Origin: Psychrobacter alimentarius
Lineage (GTDB): Bacteria; Pseudomonadota; Gammaproteobacteria; Pseudomonadales; Moraxellaceae
Direction: 5' to 3'
Assembly (NCBI RefSeq): GCF_001606025.1
Contig: NZ_CP014945.1
Span: forward strand, 2,790,001-2,854,000
Length of the DNA: 64,000 nucleotides
Shown: positions 16,096 through 25,235 of the stretch, one piece after another
Layout of the letters: the number at the start of each line of letters is the position of its first letter
Numbering within the stretch: position 1 is the first letter of the stretch
Made by a program: the position numbers and the translations under genes
Notes under the pieces: model-generated
Database searches by the model: none
Told to the model about the DNA's origin: nothing
Seen by the model: only the letters and a program-made list of their open reading frames with translations

Positions 16096-16959
16096 ATGGA
16101 TAACACTGCCCTCGCTTTACTTCCACTGGCACTTGCCTACATTATGTTTACCTTAGGTACAGGATTAAAACCCAGTGACTTCAAGGTAATCGCTAGTCAT
16201 CCCAAAGCGTTTTTTGTGGGTTTAGTCAATCAAGTGATATTCGTGCCACTGGTGGCATTGGCGGTAGTGCTGGTCATGGTGCCACCACCTGCCATGGCTT
16301 TTGGCATTATGTTAATCAGTTTTTGCCCAGGCGGTGTCACCAGCAATATTCTCACCTATTATGCCAAAGGTAATGTGGCGTTATCGGTTGCACTCACAGG
16401 CGTGGTCAGTTTGTTATCAGTCGTGACGTTGCCCATCTTTATCACCTTAGCCTTTGACCACTTTATGCAAGATCAAGCAGGCTCCATCAGCGCTGTAAAA
16501 ATTGGATTAGTAATGTTTTTGTTGACGACATTACCTGTTACGCTGGGTATGCTCGCTCGTTATAAGTTCACTAACTTTATGATACGTAGAAGCGGTATTC
16601 TAAACGGCTTAGCCAGTATCTTCTTTGTTTTAATTGTTTTTGCTGCTATTGCCTCTAACTGGGCGTTGCTACAGTCGCAGCTTACCAATATTGGCGTAGA
16701 GCTTATATTGATTATTATGGGGTTGTTCGTCTTGAGTATTTTGACCTCTCAGTTATTTAAGCTGAGCTGGTTTGATACCAAAACCATCTCCATAGAAACC
16801 AGTATTCAGAACAGCACGACAGCCATTACTCTAGCGCCGATTATTATGGGTACAGCAGCGGGGCTACCAGCCATTGCCCTACCAGCCGCTGTGTATGGGG
16901 TTTTGATGTACGTGGTAGCATTACCCGTTATTGCTTTAATTCGAAACAAGAGCGGATAA
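16096..16959 (+). CDS. Bile acid:sodium symporter (BASS) family transporter
   Basis: 287 aa from ATG 16096, preceded by AAGGAATGTTTT; a GTG 24 bases earlier is in frame but less likely. About nine to ten membrane helices. The family motif lies near residues 70-90 (GIMLISFCPGGVTSNILTYY), with the 'CPGG-x-xSN' core that lines the sodium sites, and a second conserved block near 235 (ETSIQNSTTAITLAPI, the crossover 'E-x-x-x-QN'). Bacterial members move bile acids, pantoate or other organic anions with sodium. The true cargo is not evident from context. Confidence 0.9.
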   Translation: MDNTALALLPLALAYIMFTLGTGLKPSDFKVIASHPKAFFVGLVNQVIFVPLVALAVVLVMVPPPAMAFGIMLISFCPGGVTSNILTYYAKGNVALSVALTGVVSLLSVVTLPIFITLAFDHFMQDQAGSISAVKIGLVMFLLTTLPVTLGMLARYKFTNFMIRRSGILNGLASIFFVLIVFAAIASNWALLQSQLTNIGVELILIIMGLFVLSILTSQLFKLSWFDTKTISIETSIQNSTTAITLAPIIMGTAAGLPAIALPAAVYGVLMYVVALPVIALIRNKSG

Positions 16960-16968
16960 TCGTACAAA

Positions 16969-16991
16969 AAAACCACCTCAATTTGAGGTGG
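16969..16991 (-). terminator. Terminator of ahpF
   Basis: CCACCTCAATTTGAGGTGG is a near-perfect hairpin. On the minus strand it is followed by a U run (A-tract at 16966-16972), placing it just after the ahpF stop. Confidence 0.8.
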
Positions 16992-17015
16992 CTTCTTCAT
17001 CTGAAACTACATAAC

Positions 17016-18593
17016 TTACTGCATAACCAAATATTCAAACGCTGACAGTGCCGCTTTACTACCTTCACCCATTGCAATATTGATTTGCTTAAATGGTACG
17101 GTTGTCACATCACCACAAGCAAAAATACCTTTACGATCGGTGCGGCAGCGCTCATCAATCTCAATTTCACCAAAACGGTTTAAATCGACAAAACCTTTGA
17201 TAAACCCAGTGTTTGGCACTAAACCAATCTGTACAAACACGCCTGATAAATCACGCTCATGAGTTTCACCCGTGCTGCGATCTTGATAAACGATAGAAGA
17301 CACTTTACCGTCAGTCGCTTTGATCTCTTGGGTCGCGGCACCAGTGATAAATTCGATATTAGATTTTTCTTTGGCTTTATTAATCAATACTTGATCCGCT
17401 TTTAACTCATCAGCAAACTCTAGCACGGTGACATGCTTGACGATACCAGCCAAATCTAATGCAGCCTCAACACCTGAGTTACCACCGCCAATGACTGAGA
17501 TGTCTTTGCCTTTAAAGAATGGACCATCACAGTGAGCACAAAACGCCACGCCTTTACCGATGTTTTCTTCTTCACCCGGTACACCAAGCTTGCGCCACTG
17601 GGCACCTGTCGCTAAGATAATACTACGCGTTTCAAACGACTCACCAGTATTTAGGTTGATGCTGTAGTTTTCTTCTTCCGTCTCGCCGATATCTTTGACA
17701 CTCACATGCTCTTTTAGCGTGATGTTGTATTCAGATAAATGCTTGACGAAATTGGTCGATAAGTCAGTACCATTGGTCAAAGGCACAGAGATCAGGTTTT
17801 CGATATCTTGCGTGTCTTTAACCTGCCCACCGATACGATCAGCGACCATTGTAACTTTAAGACCTTTACGTGCTGTGTAAATGGCTGCTGCAACGCCTGC
17901 AGGACCAGCACCGATGATAGTGACATCTTGCTGTTCCAATTGCTCAGCATCGTCTTCGACGTCTGCCAACAAATCTGGGAACTGTTCTTGTAGTTTTCCG
18001 ATTAATTTAGCCGTGTCGATCAAACCATTGGCAAACGGTTTTCCGTTTAAAAATACCGCTGGTACACCTTGGATTTTGTTCGCTTCTACTTGTTCTTGGA
18101 ACAATGCACCATCAATCATCTCGTTGCTGATGTCGTCATTGAGTAACGCAAACTGATTCAAGGCTTGCACCACTTCAGGACAGCTGTGGCAAGACAATGA
18201 TACATATGTCTGAAACTGCAATGGCTTATTAAAACGCTTAACTAATTTTTGGATACCTTCATCCAACTTTAAGGTGTGACCGCCAGCTTGCAAGATTGCC
18301 AAAATCAATGACGTAAATTCATGCCCACCAGGAATACCGCTAAATACGATACCTGTATCAGCCGATTCTCCATCAATGTGACTGACTACTTTGAAACTAA
18401 TTGCGCTCGACAAACTATCGTCAGTCGCTTCTGCATCGAAGTTAATTTTGTCAGTCGTACCTGCAATTTTGGTTAAAAAATCAATCAATTCAGCACGCTT
18501 GTTATGTTCGCCACTACCCAATACAAAGGTAATAGGACGAGTCATGTTTTCGCTATAGCTCTTTACGGCATCTAATAATGCTTGATCTATCAT
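17016..18593 (-). CDS. ahpF: Alkyl hydroperoxide reductase subunit F
   Basis: 525 aa. The N-terminal tandem thioredoxin-like domain carries the CHSC redox pair near residue 135 and a cis-Pro at [29 protein letters not shown] motif starts near 229, the second redox centre is CAHC near 351, an NADH motif GGGNSG follows, and the C-terminal FAD segment ends CGDVTTVPF. AhpF passes electrons from NADH to AhpC to reduce peroxides. E. coli AhpF is 521 aa, so the length is right. ahpC lies 880 bp upstream on the same strand with an opposite-strand ydcH-like gene between them, so the two are not one operon here. OxyR control is likely. Confidence 0.96.
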   Translation of the reverse strand: MIDQALLDAVKSYSENMTRPITFVLGSGEHNKRAELIDFLTKIAGTTDKINFDAEATDDSLSSAISFKVVSHIDGESADTGIVFSGIPGGHEFTSLILAILQAGGHTLKLDEGIQKLVKRFNKPLQFQTYVSLSCHSCPEVVQALNQFALLNDDISNEMIDGALFQEQVEANKIQGVPAVFLNGKPFANGLIDTAKLIGKLQEQFPDLLADVEDDAEQLEQQDVTIIGAGPAGVAAAIYTARKGLKVTMVADRIGGQVKDTQDIENLISVPLTNGTDLSTNFVKHLSEYNITLKEHVSVKDIGETEEENYSINLNTGESFETRSIILATGAQWRKLGVPGEEENIGKGVAFCAHCDGPFFKGKDISVIGGGNSGVEAALDLAGIVKHVTVLEFADELKADQVLINKAKEKSNIEFITGAATQEIKATDGKVSSIVYQDRSTGETHERDLSGVFVQIGLVPNTGFIKGFVDLNRFGEIEIDERCRTDRKGIFACGDVTTVPFKQINIAMGEGSKAALSAFEYLVMQ

Positions 18594-19058
18594 GTTTGTT
18601 CCTTATTATTACTGGATATGTAACGGCAACTGTCTTGTTGCGTACTTAAATGTTAATCAGTTATTGTGAGTCATTGTATTTAAAACAGTTTGGGCAACGG
18701 TGTAATGCCCTTTGATGTCCCTATTATCATAGGTTCTGGCAGTATGAGCAAGCTGAGAAACCCAAACCTTATGTTTTATAAAACCAATCATAAATCAAAT
18801 TATATAATTAAATATAAACCTAAAGACGATTTATTACCGTAGTATCAATGGTGTTTTTTCGCTACAATCGAATGAGGGTAGTGAGAAAACTTCTCACTAC
18901 CCCTATGGCAAATTGGCTTTTGTATTTGTGCTTTAAAAGTTTTTTTGCTGGCATTGAGTCAGATAGTTTTCTGTTTCAATACTATTTAAGTCTTAGAATC
19001 TTAACCATACTGCGCGATCGCCTGTCGCAAATTTGCGCCTCATAATAAGGATGACCAG
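18594..19058. other. Spacer between ahpF and ydcH-like gene, with 12-bp perfect hairpin
   Basis: 465 bp. It should hold the ahpF promoter and that of the gene at 19059. A perfect inverted repeat GGGTAGTGAGAA / TTCTCACTACCC (18876-18902) with a 3-base loop stands in the middle. It is not followed by a U run on either strand. A GCGATCGC octamer lies at 19014-19021. Confidence 0.6.
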
Positions 19059-19310
19059 ATGAGAAAGACGGAAACATTTCAAGACAATAAAGAGATCATT
19101 GCTGAACTTAAGCAAAAAGACAGCCATTTTGCGAGTATTTTTGATGAGCATACTGAGCTTGATCAGCAAATCAACCAGCTTGAAAAAGATGTGGTACAGC
19201 ATGCCAGTCGCGAAGAAGAAATAGAACATATGAAGCGACGAAAATTGCATCTTAAAGATGAAATTTACAGAGTGATTGAGAAAAACAAACCACACGCTTT
19301 GAGCGAGTGA
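19059..19310 (+). CDS. YdcH/DUF465-family small protein
   Basis: 83 aa, all-helical and highly charged. The pattern LKQKDSHFASIFDEHTELDQ followed by a helix with EEIEHMKRRKLHLKDEIYRV is the DUF465 (YdcH) two-helix form, where the KxxLKDEI segment is the usual signature. Function is unknown; members are small cytosolic coiled-coil proteins. ATG after AATAAGGATGACCAG. It sits alone on the plus strand between ahpF and ahpC. Confidence 0.88.
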   Translation: MRKTETFQDNKEIIAELKQKDSHFASIFDEHTELDQQINQLEKDVVQHASREEEIEHMKRRKLHLKDEIYRVIEKNKPHALSE

Positions 19311-19384
19311 TCCACGTCTATTTTCTTAAGACGTTAGCCTATTGTTATAATAAATCTAGTGTTACAAACCATATTTAGCCCATT

Positions 19385-19421
19385 AAAAAAGGCTCTATCA
19401 TCGCTGATAGAGCCTTTACTA
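19385..19421. terminator. Terminator of ahpC (and of ydcH-like gene)
   Basis: AAAGGCTCTATCA / TGATAGAGCCTTT hairpin with TCGC loop. The A-tract on its left gives a U run for the minus strand, so it mainly serves ahpC. Confidence 0.88.
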
Positions 19422-19477
19422 TATTCAGTGATTATCTTTATAAAATAACTGCTCTTTATAAGATAATTATTTGAATA

Positions 19478-20044
19478 TTAGATTTTACCAACAAGATCAA
19501 GACTTGGCTTCAAAGTGTCGCCACCTTGTTCCCAAGCTGCTGGACAAACTTCACCATCGTTCTCACGAACGTATTGTGCTGCTTTTACTTTACGTAGCAT
19601 GTCTTTTGCACTACGGCCGATACCGCCTGCATGGATTTCAGCTACTTGGATCAGGCCATCAGGATCAACTAAGAACGTACCGCGCTCAGCCAAACCTGCT
19701 TCTTCGATCATGACGTTGAAGCCACGAGTAATTTTACCAGTAGGATCGCCAATCATTGGGTAATTTACTTTGCCGATCGCTTCTGAAGAATCATGCCATG
19801 CTTTGTGCGTAAAATGCGTGTCAGTCGATACTGAGTATACTTCTACGCCCAAACCTTTTAGCTCGTCGTAATGAGCGGCCATATCTTCTAGCTCAGTTGG
19901 GCAAACAAAAGTGAAATCAGCTGGGTAAAATAGGAAAATTGCCCAGTTGCCTTTTACGTCTTCTGAAGTGATGGTTTTGAATTCACCATTTACATACGCA
20001 TCTGCTGAAAATTCTGGGATTTCTTGATTGATAATAGACGCCAT
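19478..20044 (-). CDS. ahpC: Alkyl hydroperoxide reductase subunit C (2-Cys peroxiredoxin)
   Basis: 188 aa, the usual AhpC length. The peroxidatic Cys is in [10 protein letters not shown] near residue 47 and the resolving Cys in GEVCPAAW near residue 166. The active-site Thr and the later conserved Arg are present. It reduces hydrogen peroxide, organic peroxides and peroxynitrite, and is recycled by AhpF. ATG after AAAGGAGCC. It diverges from oxyR, with 316 bp between. Confidence 0.97.
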   Translation of the reverse strand: MASIINQEIPEFSADAYVNGEFKTITSEDVKGNWAIFLFYPADFTFVCPTELEDMAAHYDELKGLGVEVYSVSTDTHFTHKAWHDSSEAIGKVNYPMIGDPTGKITRGFNVMIEEAGLAERGTFLVDPDGLIQVAEIHAGGIGRSAKDMLRKVKAAQYVRENDGEVCPAAWEQGGDTLKPSLDLVGKI

Positions 20045-20360
20045 GATTGGCTCCTTTATTGTTAAGTTAAGTGGAACATATTTATCTGGTTTTTCTATTA
20101 AGCCTTCTACGTTCTGGGCTACCTGACAAACTATACGCGAATTCTATCGTTAATCCAGTTAAAACTTTTTAATGTGATGTTTTGTTTTATTAAACTTGTT
20201 AAACTATTCTCTCTACTTTTATTCTCAGTTTACTATAGGTAAGTGACAATTTTATTAAGAACATTAATAACCGATGATGTCGAATAATTGTCTTGAACCG
20301 CTGTACCGAGTCGATCAACATCATAAACTACACCGAAAGCCCATTAATAGAAGAGGTCTT
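20045..20360. other. Divergent ahpC-oxyR control region
   Basis: 316 bp with the promoters of both genes. A partial OxyR-like array is at 20133-20169. The stretch next to oxyR includes TATAGGT and AT-rich blocks; no further element is certain. Confidence 0.5.
20133..20169. promoter_or_regulatory. Possible OxyR binding site
   Basis: ATAC-N7-CTAT-N7-CCAG-N7-TTTT fits the spacing of the OxyR motif (ATAG-N7-CTAT-N7-ATAG-N7-CTAT), though only the first two tetramers match well. It is 89 bp from the ahpC start. Position supports it; sequence support is weak. Confidence 0.35.
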
Positions 20361-21293
20361 ATGATTACTTTACGTCAACTTGAATTCGCTCTAGCCGTGG
20401 CCAAACACCGACATTTCAAACGTGCCGCAGAGGACTGCAATATCTCACAGTCTGCGCTGAGCTTAGGTATTGCAGAGTTAGAGAAACAACTGGATACGCA
20501 GATTTTTGAGCGTAACAACAAGCAAGTATTGATTACCCCAATCGGCGAAGATATTTTAGCGCGAGCTCAGCGGGTATTTTCTGAAGTGAACGATTTGACC
20601 ACACGAGCACACAGTCATCAGTCTGCGCTTGCTTACCCCATGACAGTTGGTATTATCCCCACCATTGCCCCTTATTTATTGCCCAAAGTATTGCCTGCTC
20701 TACGAAAACACTATCCAGAGTTTCGCATGAGTATCGTTGAGCAGCAAACAGAGCGCCTGCTCGAGCAGGTGCGTTATGGTCATATTGATACCGCTATCAT
20801 TGCGTTGCCGTATGCAGTAGACGGACTACACAGCTTTGAGTTTTGGAGCGAAGATTTCTTTGCTGTTTTTCCAAAAAACGACGTGCATGCTAAGCTTGAT
20901 ACTATTAATTCTGATGAGCTGGCCACTGCCAATCTGATGCTATTGGGTGAAGGGCATTGCCTAACTGATCAAACGCTGTCCGTCTGCCACTTCGACCGCA
21001 CACAAATGAAGTCCAGTTTTTCGGATGCCAGTCTCAACACTCTTATCCAGATGGCTCTTGCTAATATGGGAACAACATTGGTGCCTGAGATGGCGCTGGA
21101 TCAGCTCAATTTACAAGATCAGAACGCCGTAGCAGTACCACTGGCAGAAGAAGGACCACATCGTCACATTGCCTTTGTGACCCGTCTAAACTATGCCCGT
21201 GTCGATGATGTCAATCTACTTGGCAAGCTATTTAAACAAGCGTTTGAAGATGCGGCTCAGAGCGGATCGAAAGATGCTGATAAATATAGTTGA
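20361..21293 (+). CDS. oxyR: Hydrogen-peroxide-sensing LysR regulator OxyR
   Basis: 310 aa from ATG 20361 (AGAGGTCTT upstream); a longer frame to 20274 lacks a ribosome site. The N-terminal helix-turn-helix has MITLRQLEFALAVAKHRHFK and QSALSLGIAELEKQL. The redox cysteines are Cys200 and Cys209 in GHCLTDQTLSVC, with the same nine-residue spacing as Cys199/Cys208 in E. coli OxyR. It activates ahpC, ahpF and other peroxide genes when this pair forms a disulfide. It is divergent from ahpC, the usual target arrangement. Confidence 0.95.
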   Translation: MITLRQLEFALAVAKHRHFKRAAEDCNISQSALSLGIAELEKQLDTQIFERNNKQVLITPIGEDILARAQRVFSEVNDLTTRAHSHQSALAYPMTVGIIPTIAPYLLPKVLPALRKHYPEFRMSIVEQQTERLLEQVRYGHIDTAIIALPYAVDGLHSFEFWSEDFFAVFPKNDVHAKLDTINSDELATANLMLLGEGHCLTDQTLSVCHFDRTQMKSSFSDASLNTLIQMALANMGTTLVPEMALDQLNLQDQNAVAVPLAEEGPHRHIAFVTRLNYARVDDVNLLGKLFKQAFEDAAQSGSKDADKYS

Positions 21294-21343
21294 TCCTAAA
21301 TAAAAAAGGTACAACCATAATAAGGCATTGCCCGCAATATATT

Positions 21344-21425
21344 TTCGTAGCCTCTGTCTGCGGAGGCGCAGCAAGCAAGAAAATAGACGCTGGCAGCCCT
21401 GTATGTATTTTATATTGGATTGACC
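21344..21425 (+). repeat. Dispersed intergenic repeat, copy A
   Basis: TTCGTAGCCTCTGTCTGCGG, AGGCGCAGCAAGCAAGAAAA, then TGGCAGCCCTGTATGTATTT and TATATTGGATTGACC. It contains a small GC hairpin (CCTCTGTCTGCGGAGG). Near copies are at 15781-15863 (minus) and 23518-23616. Confidence 0.85.
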
Positions 21426-21457
21426 ATAACGACGATAGATAAATAATCAAGGTGATT

Positions 21458-22126
21458 ATGAGAGATTTGTCACAGATGAATTCTGAGCTTGGCAATCGTT
21501 TTTCGCAGCATCTATTTGCGCTCAATAGCGATATTACGCCAGCAGAGTCACGCACTCTGTGGCTCGATATTGCTGCGCATTACAATGAGATTCAGCGTGC
21601 TTATCATAGCTTACGTCATATCCAGCAGCTGTTTTTTCAATTTGAACACATTCGCCAGCATTTTCACCAGCCTCATATCATTGCGTTGGCTTTGTATTAT
21701 CATGATGTGATATACAATCCGATGCGCTCAGACAACGAGCTAAAAAGCGCTGAGTATATGTCAGATAAACTGGTCCATTATTTGAATGACCAGCAATGCC
21801 AACATATCTACGACTTGATTATGATGACGGCGACTCACCAATTAACTGAGTTGGCAGATAAGGATAACCGCAGTGATGCCGCTTATTTTCTGGACATGGA
21901 TTTAAGCATATTAGGCATGCCTTGGCCTGAGTATGAGCACTATGCACAAGCCATCCGTCAAGAGTATGCGCATGTACCTATGGCAGATTATAAAACGGGT
22001 CGCACGCAGGTATTACAGACCTTGTTGGCACACTCGCGCTTGTATCTCACTGAGCATTATCAGCAGCTAGAGACGCAGGCTCGCGCAAACATAGAACATG
22101 AAATCAACCTTTTACGCGCATCTTGA
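21458..22126 (+). CDS. HD-superfamily metal-dependent phosphohydrolase
   Basis: 222 aa from ATG 21458 (AAGG upstream); GTG 21452 is also in frame. The pattern YHSLRHIQQLFFQFE (first His region), then LALYYHDVIYNP (HD pair) and a later MTATHQL and DMDLSILG (last metal Asp) matches the family of predicted HD hydrolases sometimes labelled 'NMDA receptor-like'. Substrate unknown. Its 3' end overlaps the converging methyltransferase gene by 23 bp. Confidence 0.88.
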   Translation: MRDLSQMNSELGNRFSQHLFALNSDITPAESRTLWLDIAAHYNEIQRAYHSLRHIQQLFFQFEHIRQHFHQPHIIALALYYHDVIYNPMRSDNELKSAEYMSDKLVHYLNDQQCQHIYDLIMMTATHQLTELADKDNRSDAAYFLDMDLSILGMPWPEYEHYAQAIRQEYAHVPMADYKTGRTQVLQTLLAHSRLYLTEHYQQLETQARANIEHEINLLRAS

Positions 22127-22709
22127 TAAACAACTCACTCCCCTGCCGTGCTGAGTGCGAGTTATGACTGGGCGCCATGATATCAATCTCAAAGTGACTC
22201 TCAAAACGCTGTTGATACTCCGCTTTTGTGCCGCCAAACGGCGGCTCATCTCGCCCAAACACTTTATCAAATAACAGACCTACTAGTTTGCCATTAGGCT
22301 TGAGTAGCGCTGCCATCTGCTTGACATACTCGTCACGGCGCGACGGATCAATCGCACAAAAAAACGTCTGTTCAAGTACCCAATCAAACTGATGGTCCTC
22401 AGCTGACAAAGTAAAAAAATCGGCACAAATCAGATTTTTGGTGGGAAACTTAGGATAGCGCTGAGCAAATGCCGCAATCGGTGCTGGCGCAAAATCAACC
22501 AAGGTCACGTCAGTAAAGCCTTGCTCATGCAAGTAACCAACTTCATAAGCATTGCCTGCACCCGCTACTAAAATGGCTTGGTCTTTAGCCGATTCAGGCA
22601 ATTGGTCGATATAAGCTTTGAGCGGCGGTGACACCTCACCCATGTCCCAGCCGATACTGTCTTGTTCATAACGCTGCTGCCAAAATTTGGCTTCACTGAC
22701 CTGTTCCAT
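22104..22709 (-). CDS. TPMT-like SAM-dependent methyltransferase
   Basis: 201 aa. It opens FWQQRYEQDSIGWDMGEVSP, the start typical of thiopurine/halide-type methyltransferases. The SAM motif is VAGAGNAYEVGYL (about 48-60), with the acidic ribose ligand in VTLVDF. A DWVLEQTFFCAIDPSRRDEY segment matches the family's catalytic region, and the GLLFD region follows. Substrate may be a thiol, halide, tellurite or selenite. It lies 18 bp downstream of the YgjP-like gene on the same strand. Confidence 0.88.
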   Translation of the reverse strand: MEQVSEAKFWQQRYEQDSIGWDMGEVSPPLKAYIDQLPESAKDQAILVAGAGNAYEVGYLHEQGFTDVTLVDFAPAPIAAFAQRYPKFPTKNLICADFFTLSAEDHQFDWVLEQTFFCAIDPSRRDEYVKQMAALLKPNGKLVGLLFDKVFGRDEPPFGGTKAEYQQRFESHFEIDIMAPSHNSHSARQGSELFIKMRVKG

Positions 22710-22727
22710 TTGACTTCCTTGTCTTGT

Positions 22728-23402
22728 TTAATCTAACTGTCCCGTTTTACCTGCCAATATATTATGCCAGCGCTGGTAATCTGGCATCGCTGTCGCCACC
22801 GCTTGCCAAAAGGTAGGGCTATGATTCGCCTGATGAAAATGGCATAACTCATGGACAATAACGTACTCGGTGCATTCAAGCGGATAAGCTGGCAAGTAGG
22901 TAGACAGCCAAATTCGCCGCGCTCTTGTGTTACAACTGCCCCAGCGTGTGTGCATTTTTTTTAGGCGTATTTCATTGGCAGTAGCGCCAACGACTGGCTG
23001 CCATTTTTCAAACAAGCTTGGCATAACATCAGCGAGCTGCTGCCGATAATACGCCATTTTTTCATCGTGGTTTAGTACAAAAGGTTGCGTGCAACCCCAC
23101 AACAACAGCGGACTGTCATTATTTGAATTTTCATTTAACGTATCTGGTGAACGGTGTTGTTTGCGTTTGTATTGCTCTAATACTTGCGCATGATTGGCAA
23201 TCGCCCAGGGCACACGCTTAGCGATTGCTTGTTCAATTTGTGCAGTGCTAATCACTCTCGGTACAGAGACCGTCAAGGTGTGTGGCTTAAGACGAAAATT
23301 GATGTTTTTGACGTGCTTTTTGGTCACGTGTAACTCGATACCTGCTTGGGCAAGACGCGCTTTGGCATCTGTTAATATCGAGGTCTTGTCCTGTAACATC
23401 AT
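22728..23402 (-). CDS. YgjP-like metallopeptidase-domain protein (DUF45)
   Basis: 224 aa. The first part (KHVKNINFRLKPHTLTVSVP) and the middle TRWGSCNTRARRIWLS are family hallmarks. The zinc motif is HELCH near residues 183-187, followed by the third ligand His in HSPTFW. These SprT/WSS1-like domains are thought to be zinc proteases; the true substrate is unknown. Residues 75-110 are a polar insert. Probably co-transcribed with the methyltransferase. Confidence 0.88.
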   Translation of the reverse strand: MMLQDKTSILTDAKARLAQAGIELHVTKKHVKNINFRLKPHTLTVSVPRVISTAQIEQAIAKRVPWAIANHAQVLEQYKRKQHRSPDTLNENSNNDSPLLLWGCTQPFVLNHDEKMAYYRQQLADVMPSLFEKWQPVVGATANEIRLKKMHTRWGSCNTRARRIWLSTYLPAYPLECTEYVIVHELCHFHQANHSPTFWQAVATAMPDYQRWHNILAGKTGQLD

Positions 23403-23517
23403 CTTTTCCTTAGTTAAGCTGCTCTTGCCGTACTTGTCACAGTCTCGTTTATCACAGTCTCGTCTGCTATAGTGAGCTCAGTATAAAAGTCATATAGCGA
23501 GACTGGAATCGGCTTTT

Positions 23518-23616
23518 GCAGCCTCTGTCTGCGCAGGCACAACACGCAAGAAACATTTATACCAGTGCCGCGTTGCAATATCATGGTTCTGTTTTATTTA
23601 GAATCGACTCTATAGT
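23518..23616 (+). repeat. Dispersed intergenic repeat, copy B (diverged)
   Basis: Begins GCAGCCTCTGTCTGCGCAGG and continues CACAACACGCAAGAAACAT, with GTTCTGTTTTATTTAGAATC and GACTCTATAG at the end. It follows the order of copies A and C but differs at many positions. It lies between the DUF1513 and YgjP genes and touches the end of the DUF1513 gene. Confidence 0.65.
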
Positions 23617-25232
23617 AACGCTTGCAAATGGTTATCAAAAGACATGCTATGTTGCAGTCTATCTGCCTGTACATGCGCTTTATCCTCACTCAAACTTTCA
23701 TGATTAAAATCAATGTTATTTAAGTTTGATAAAGCCGTTGATCCGTGATTCACGCGCAATGTGGTTAATTGACCTTGTCCATCACTGACAATAAAGCCTG
23801 ACTTTTTATGCTGATTGTTTGACCTGTCAGCTATGTTTGCGCTATCCGCGATAACGGCAGCGCCAGCACAATCTGGCAAACGGATGGTGTCGATCAAAGC
23901 ATAAGTGTTTAAATCAAAGAGTGCGGCACATCCGCCAATCGGCGTGGTCACACATAATTGATTGCGCGCGCTGTCCACTGCAACACTGGCAATGTATTGA
24001 TGAAAGCGTTGCCACTGATTGTGCGGCATACGTAAAGGACAAAAGTCAGTATCGCCGCGTTTATGCGTCAGTACCAGTGGCACGTTAATGTGCTTATCGC
24101 CTTGGAACTGAATGCCAATCATCACCGTACCATTATCGTGCATCGCCAAATGACGTATACTCATTTGATTGTGTTCAGGCTCGACTTGCTCAAGCAACGA
24201 GCCATCATAACGGTCGAGATACACCAACGATGGACGCATGGTATCTAGATTCAGCTCCTCACGTGAGGCTTGCTCAGTTTTGATACCGCCATTGGCAATG
24301 ACCAGTGTTTTGCCATCTGGATGCATGATTAACTCGTGTGGCCCAATGCCATGCGAGTCAAATTCTGCGATTTTCTTATAATTTTCATAGGCGTCATAAA
24401 GACCGATTTTACCATTTAAACTTACCGTGTCATTCTCGGTCACATAGAGCCACTTACCATCGAGACTATAGCAAGCGTGACCATAAAAATGGCGATTGTC
24501 TAAAGCATTGATAGTGGCTTTTACTTGGCCTGTCGCGGCCTCTAATACCCAGAATTTCTCACTAGGACGACGACCCATTACCACGACATCACGGCTTTGA
24601 GCTGTGTTGCTAAGCCTGTCTTGGGCATCAATTATTGGCTGCACCACAATATCATGGACACGTTCAGGCATGGTGGTTTGCCAAACGATTTGCCTATCTG
24701 CATCAATACCAACAACGCCAAAATCGTTGACATCGTTAGCTTGGGCATCGTATTTGTCTTGCAGCACTGTATTATTCTTTGGCATCGAAGCGACACCGCT
24801 GACCCAGCAGACAGGGCGCGACAGTATGGTAGTGATATGTGTTGTGCTAATGTCAGAGCTAACCACCCTATTGTCGCCACTATTATCCGCTAGCGAGTCA
24901 TGATAGTAAGCACGTTGCCATGCTATCGTTGCCTGCTGACAAGCGTTGCCCAAACGCTTTAGTTGCCACCTAGATACTGACGGCAATACACCAAACTGTG
25001 AGCGTAGCCCCGTCACATAATCTTGCACGCTTGCGTCCAGTTGGCGCTGCTTACGATAGCAATGATGTATACCGACCAGTGCGCCCGTGCCTATTAGGGT
25101 CAATGCTGAGGTTACCAGTAGCTCATGCGCCAGCTGCTTCGTGACTTCTCTTACTTGACTATTGCCCAATTCAGATGACTGATTGGTCGTTTCGAGCAGA
25201 GGTGGCGCAGGCTTTGCGTCGATAATCTGCAT
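23610..25232 (-). CDS. DUF1513 beta-propeller-like protein of the imelysin operon
   Basis: 540 aa. A membrane or signal helix at about 37-56 (LLVTSALTLIGTGALVGI) replaces the twin-arginine signal usual in the family. The body has repeated strand blocks; DSHGIGPHELIMHPDGKTLV, NGGIKTEQ and the late SDGQGQLTTL are DUF1513 landmarks. Family members always travel with imelysins and di-haem oxidoreductases and are inferred to work in periplasmic iron handling. At 540 aa it is longer than the usual 350-390, with a long polar N-terminal part (residues 57-150). It starts 3 bp after the second imelysin. Confidence 0.82.
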   Translation of the reverse strand: MQIIDAKPAPPLLETTNQSSELGNSQVREVTKQLAHELLVTSALTLIGTGALVGIHHCYRKQRQLDASVQDYVTGLRSQFGVLPSVSRWQLKRLGNACQQATIAWQRAYYHDSLADNSGDNRVVSSDISTTHITTILSRPVCWVSGVASMPKNNTVLQDKYDAQANDVNDFGVVGIDADRQIVWQTTMPERVHDIVVQPIIDAQDRLSNTAQSRDVVVMGRRPSEKFWVLEAATGQVKATINALDNRHFYGHACYSLDGKWLYVTENDTVSLNGKIGLYDAYENYKKIAEFDSHGIGPHELIMHPDGKTLVIANGGIKTEQASREELNLDTMRPSLVYLDRYDGSLLEQVEPEHNQMSIRHLAMHDNGTVMIGIQFQGDKHINVPLVLTHKRGDTDFCPLRMPHNQWQRFHQYIASVAVDSARNQLCVTTPIGGCAALFDLNTYALIDTIRLPDCAGAAVIADSANIADRSNNQHKKSGFIVSDGQGQLTTLRVNHGSTALSNLNNIDFNHESLSEDKAHVQADRLQHSMSFDNHLQALL

Positions 25233-25235
25233 GGG

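Noticed and set aside
18848..19045. 65-codon frame over the 12-bp hairpin
   Set aside because: It spans a perfect hairpin and the promoter region; no coding character.
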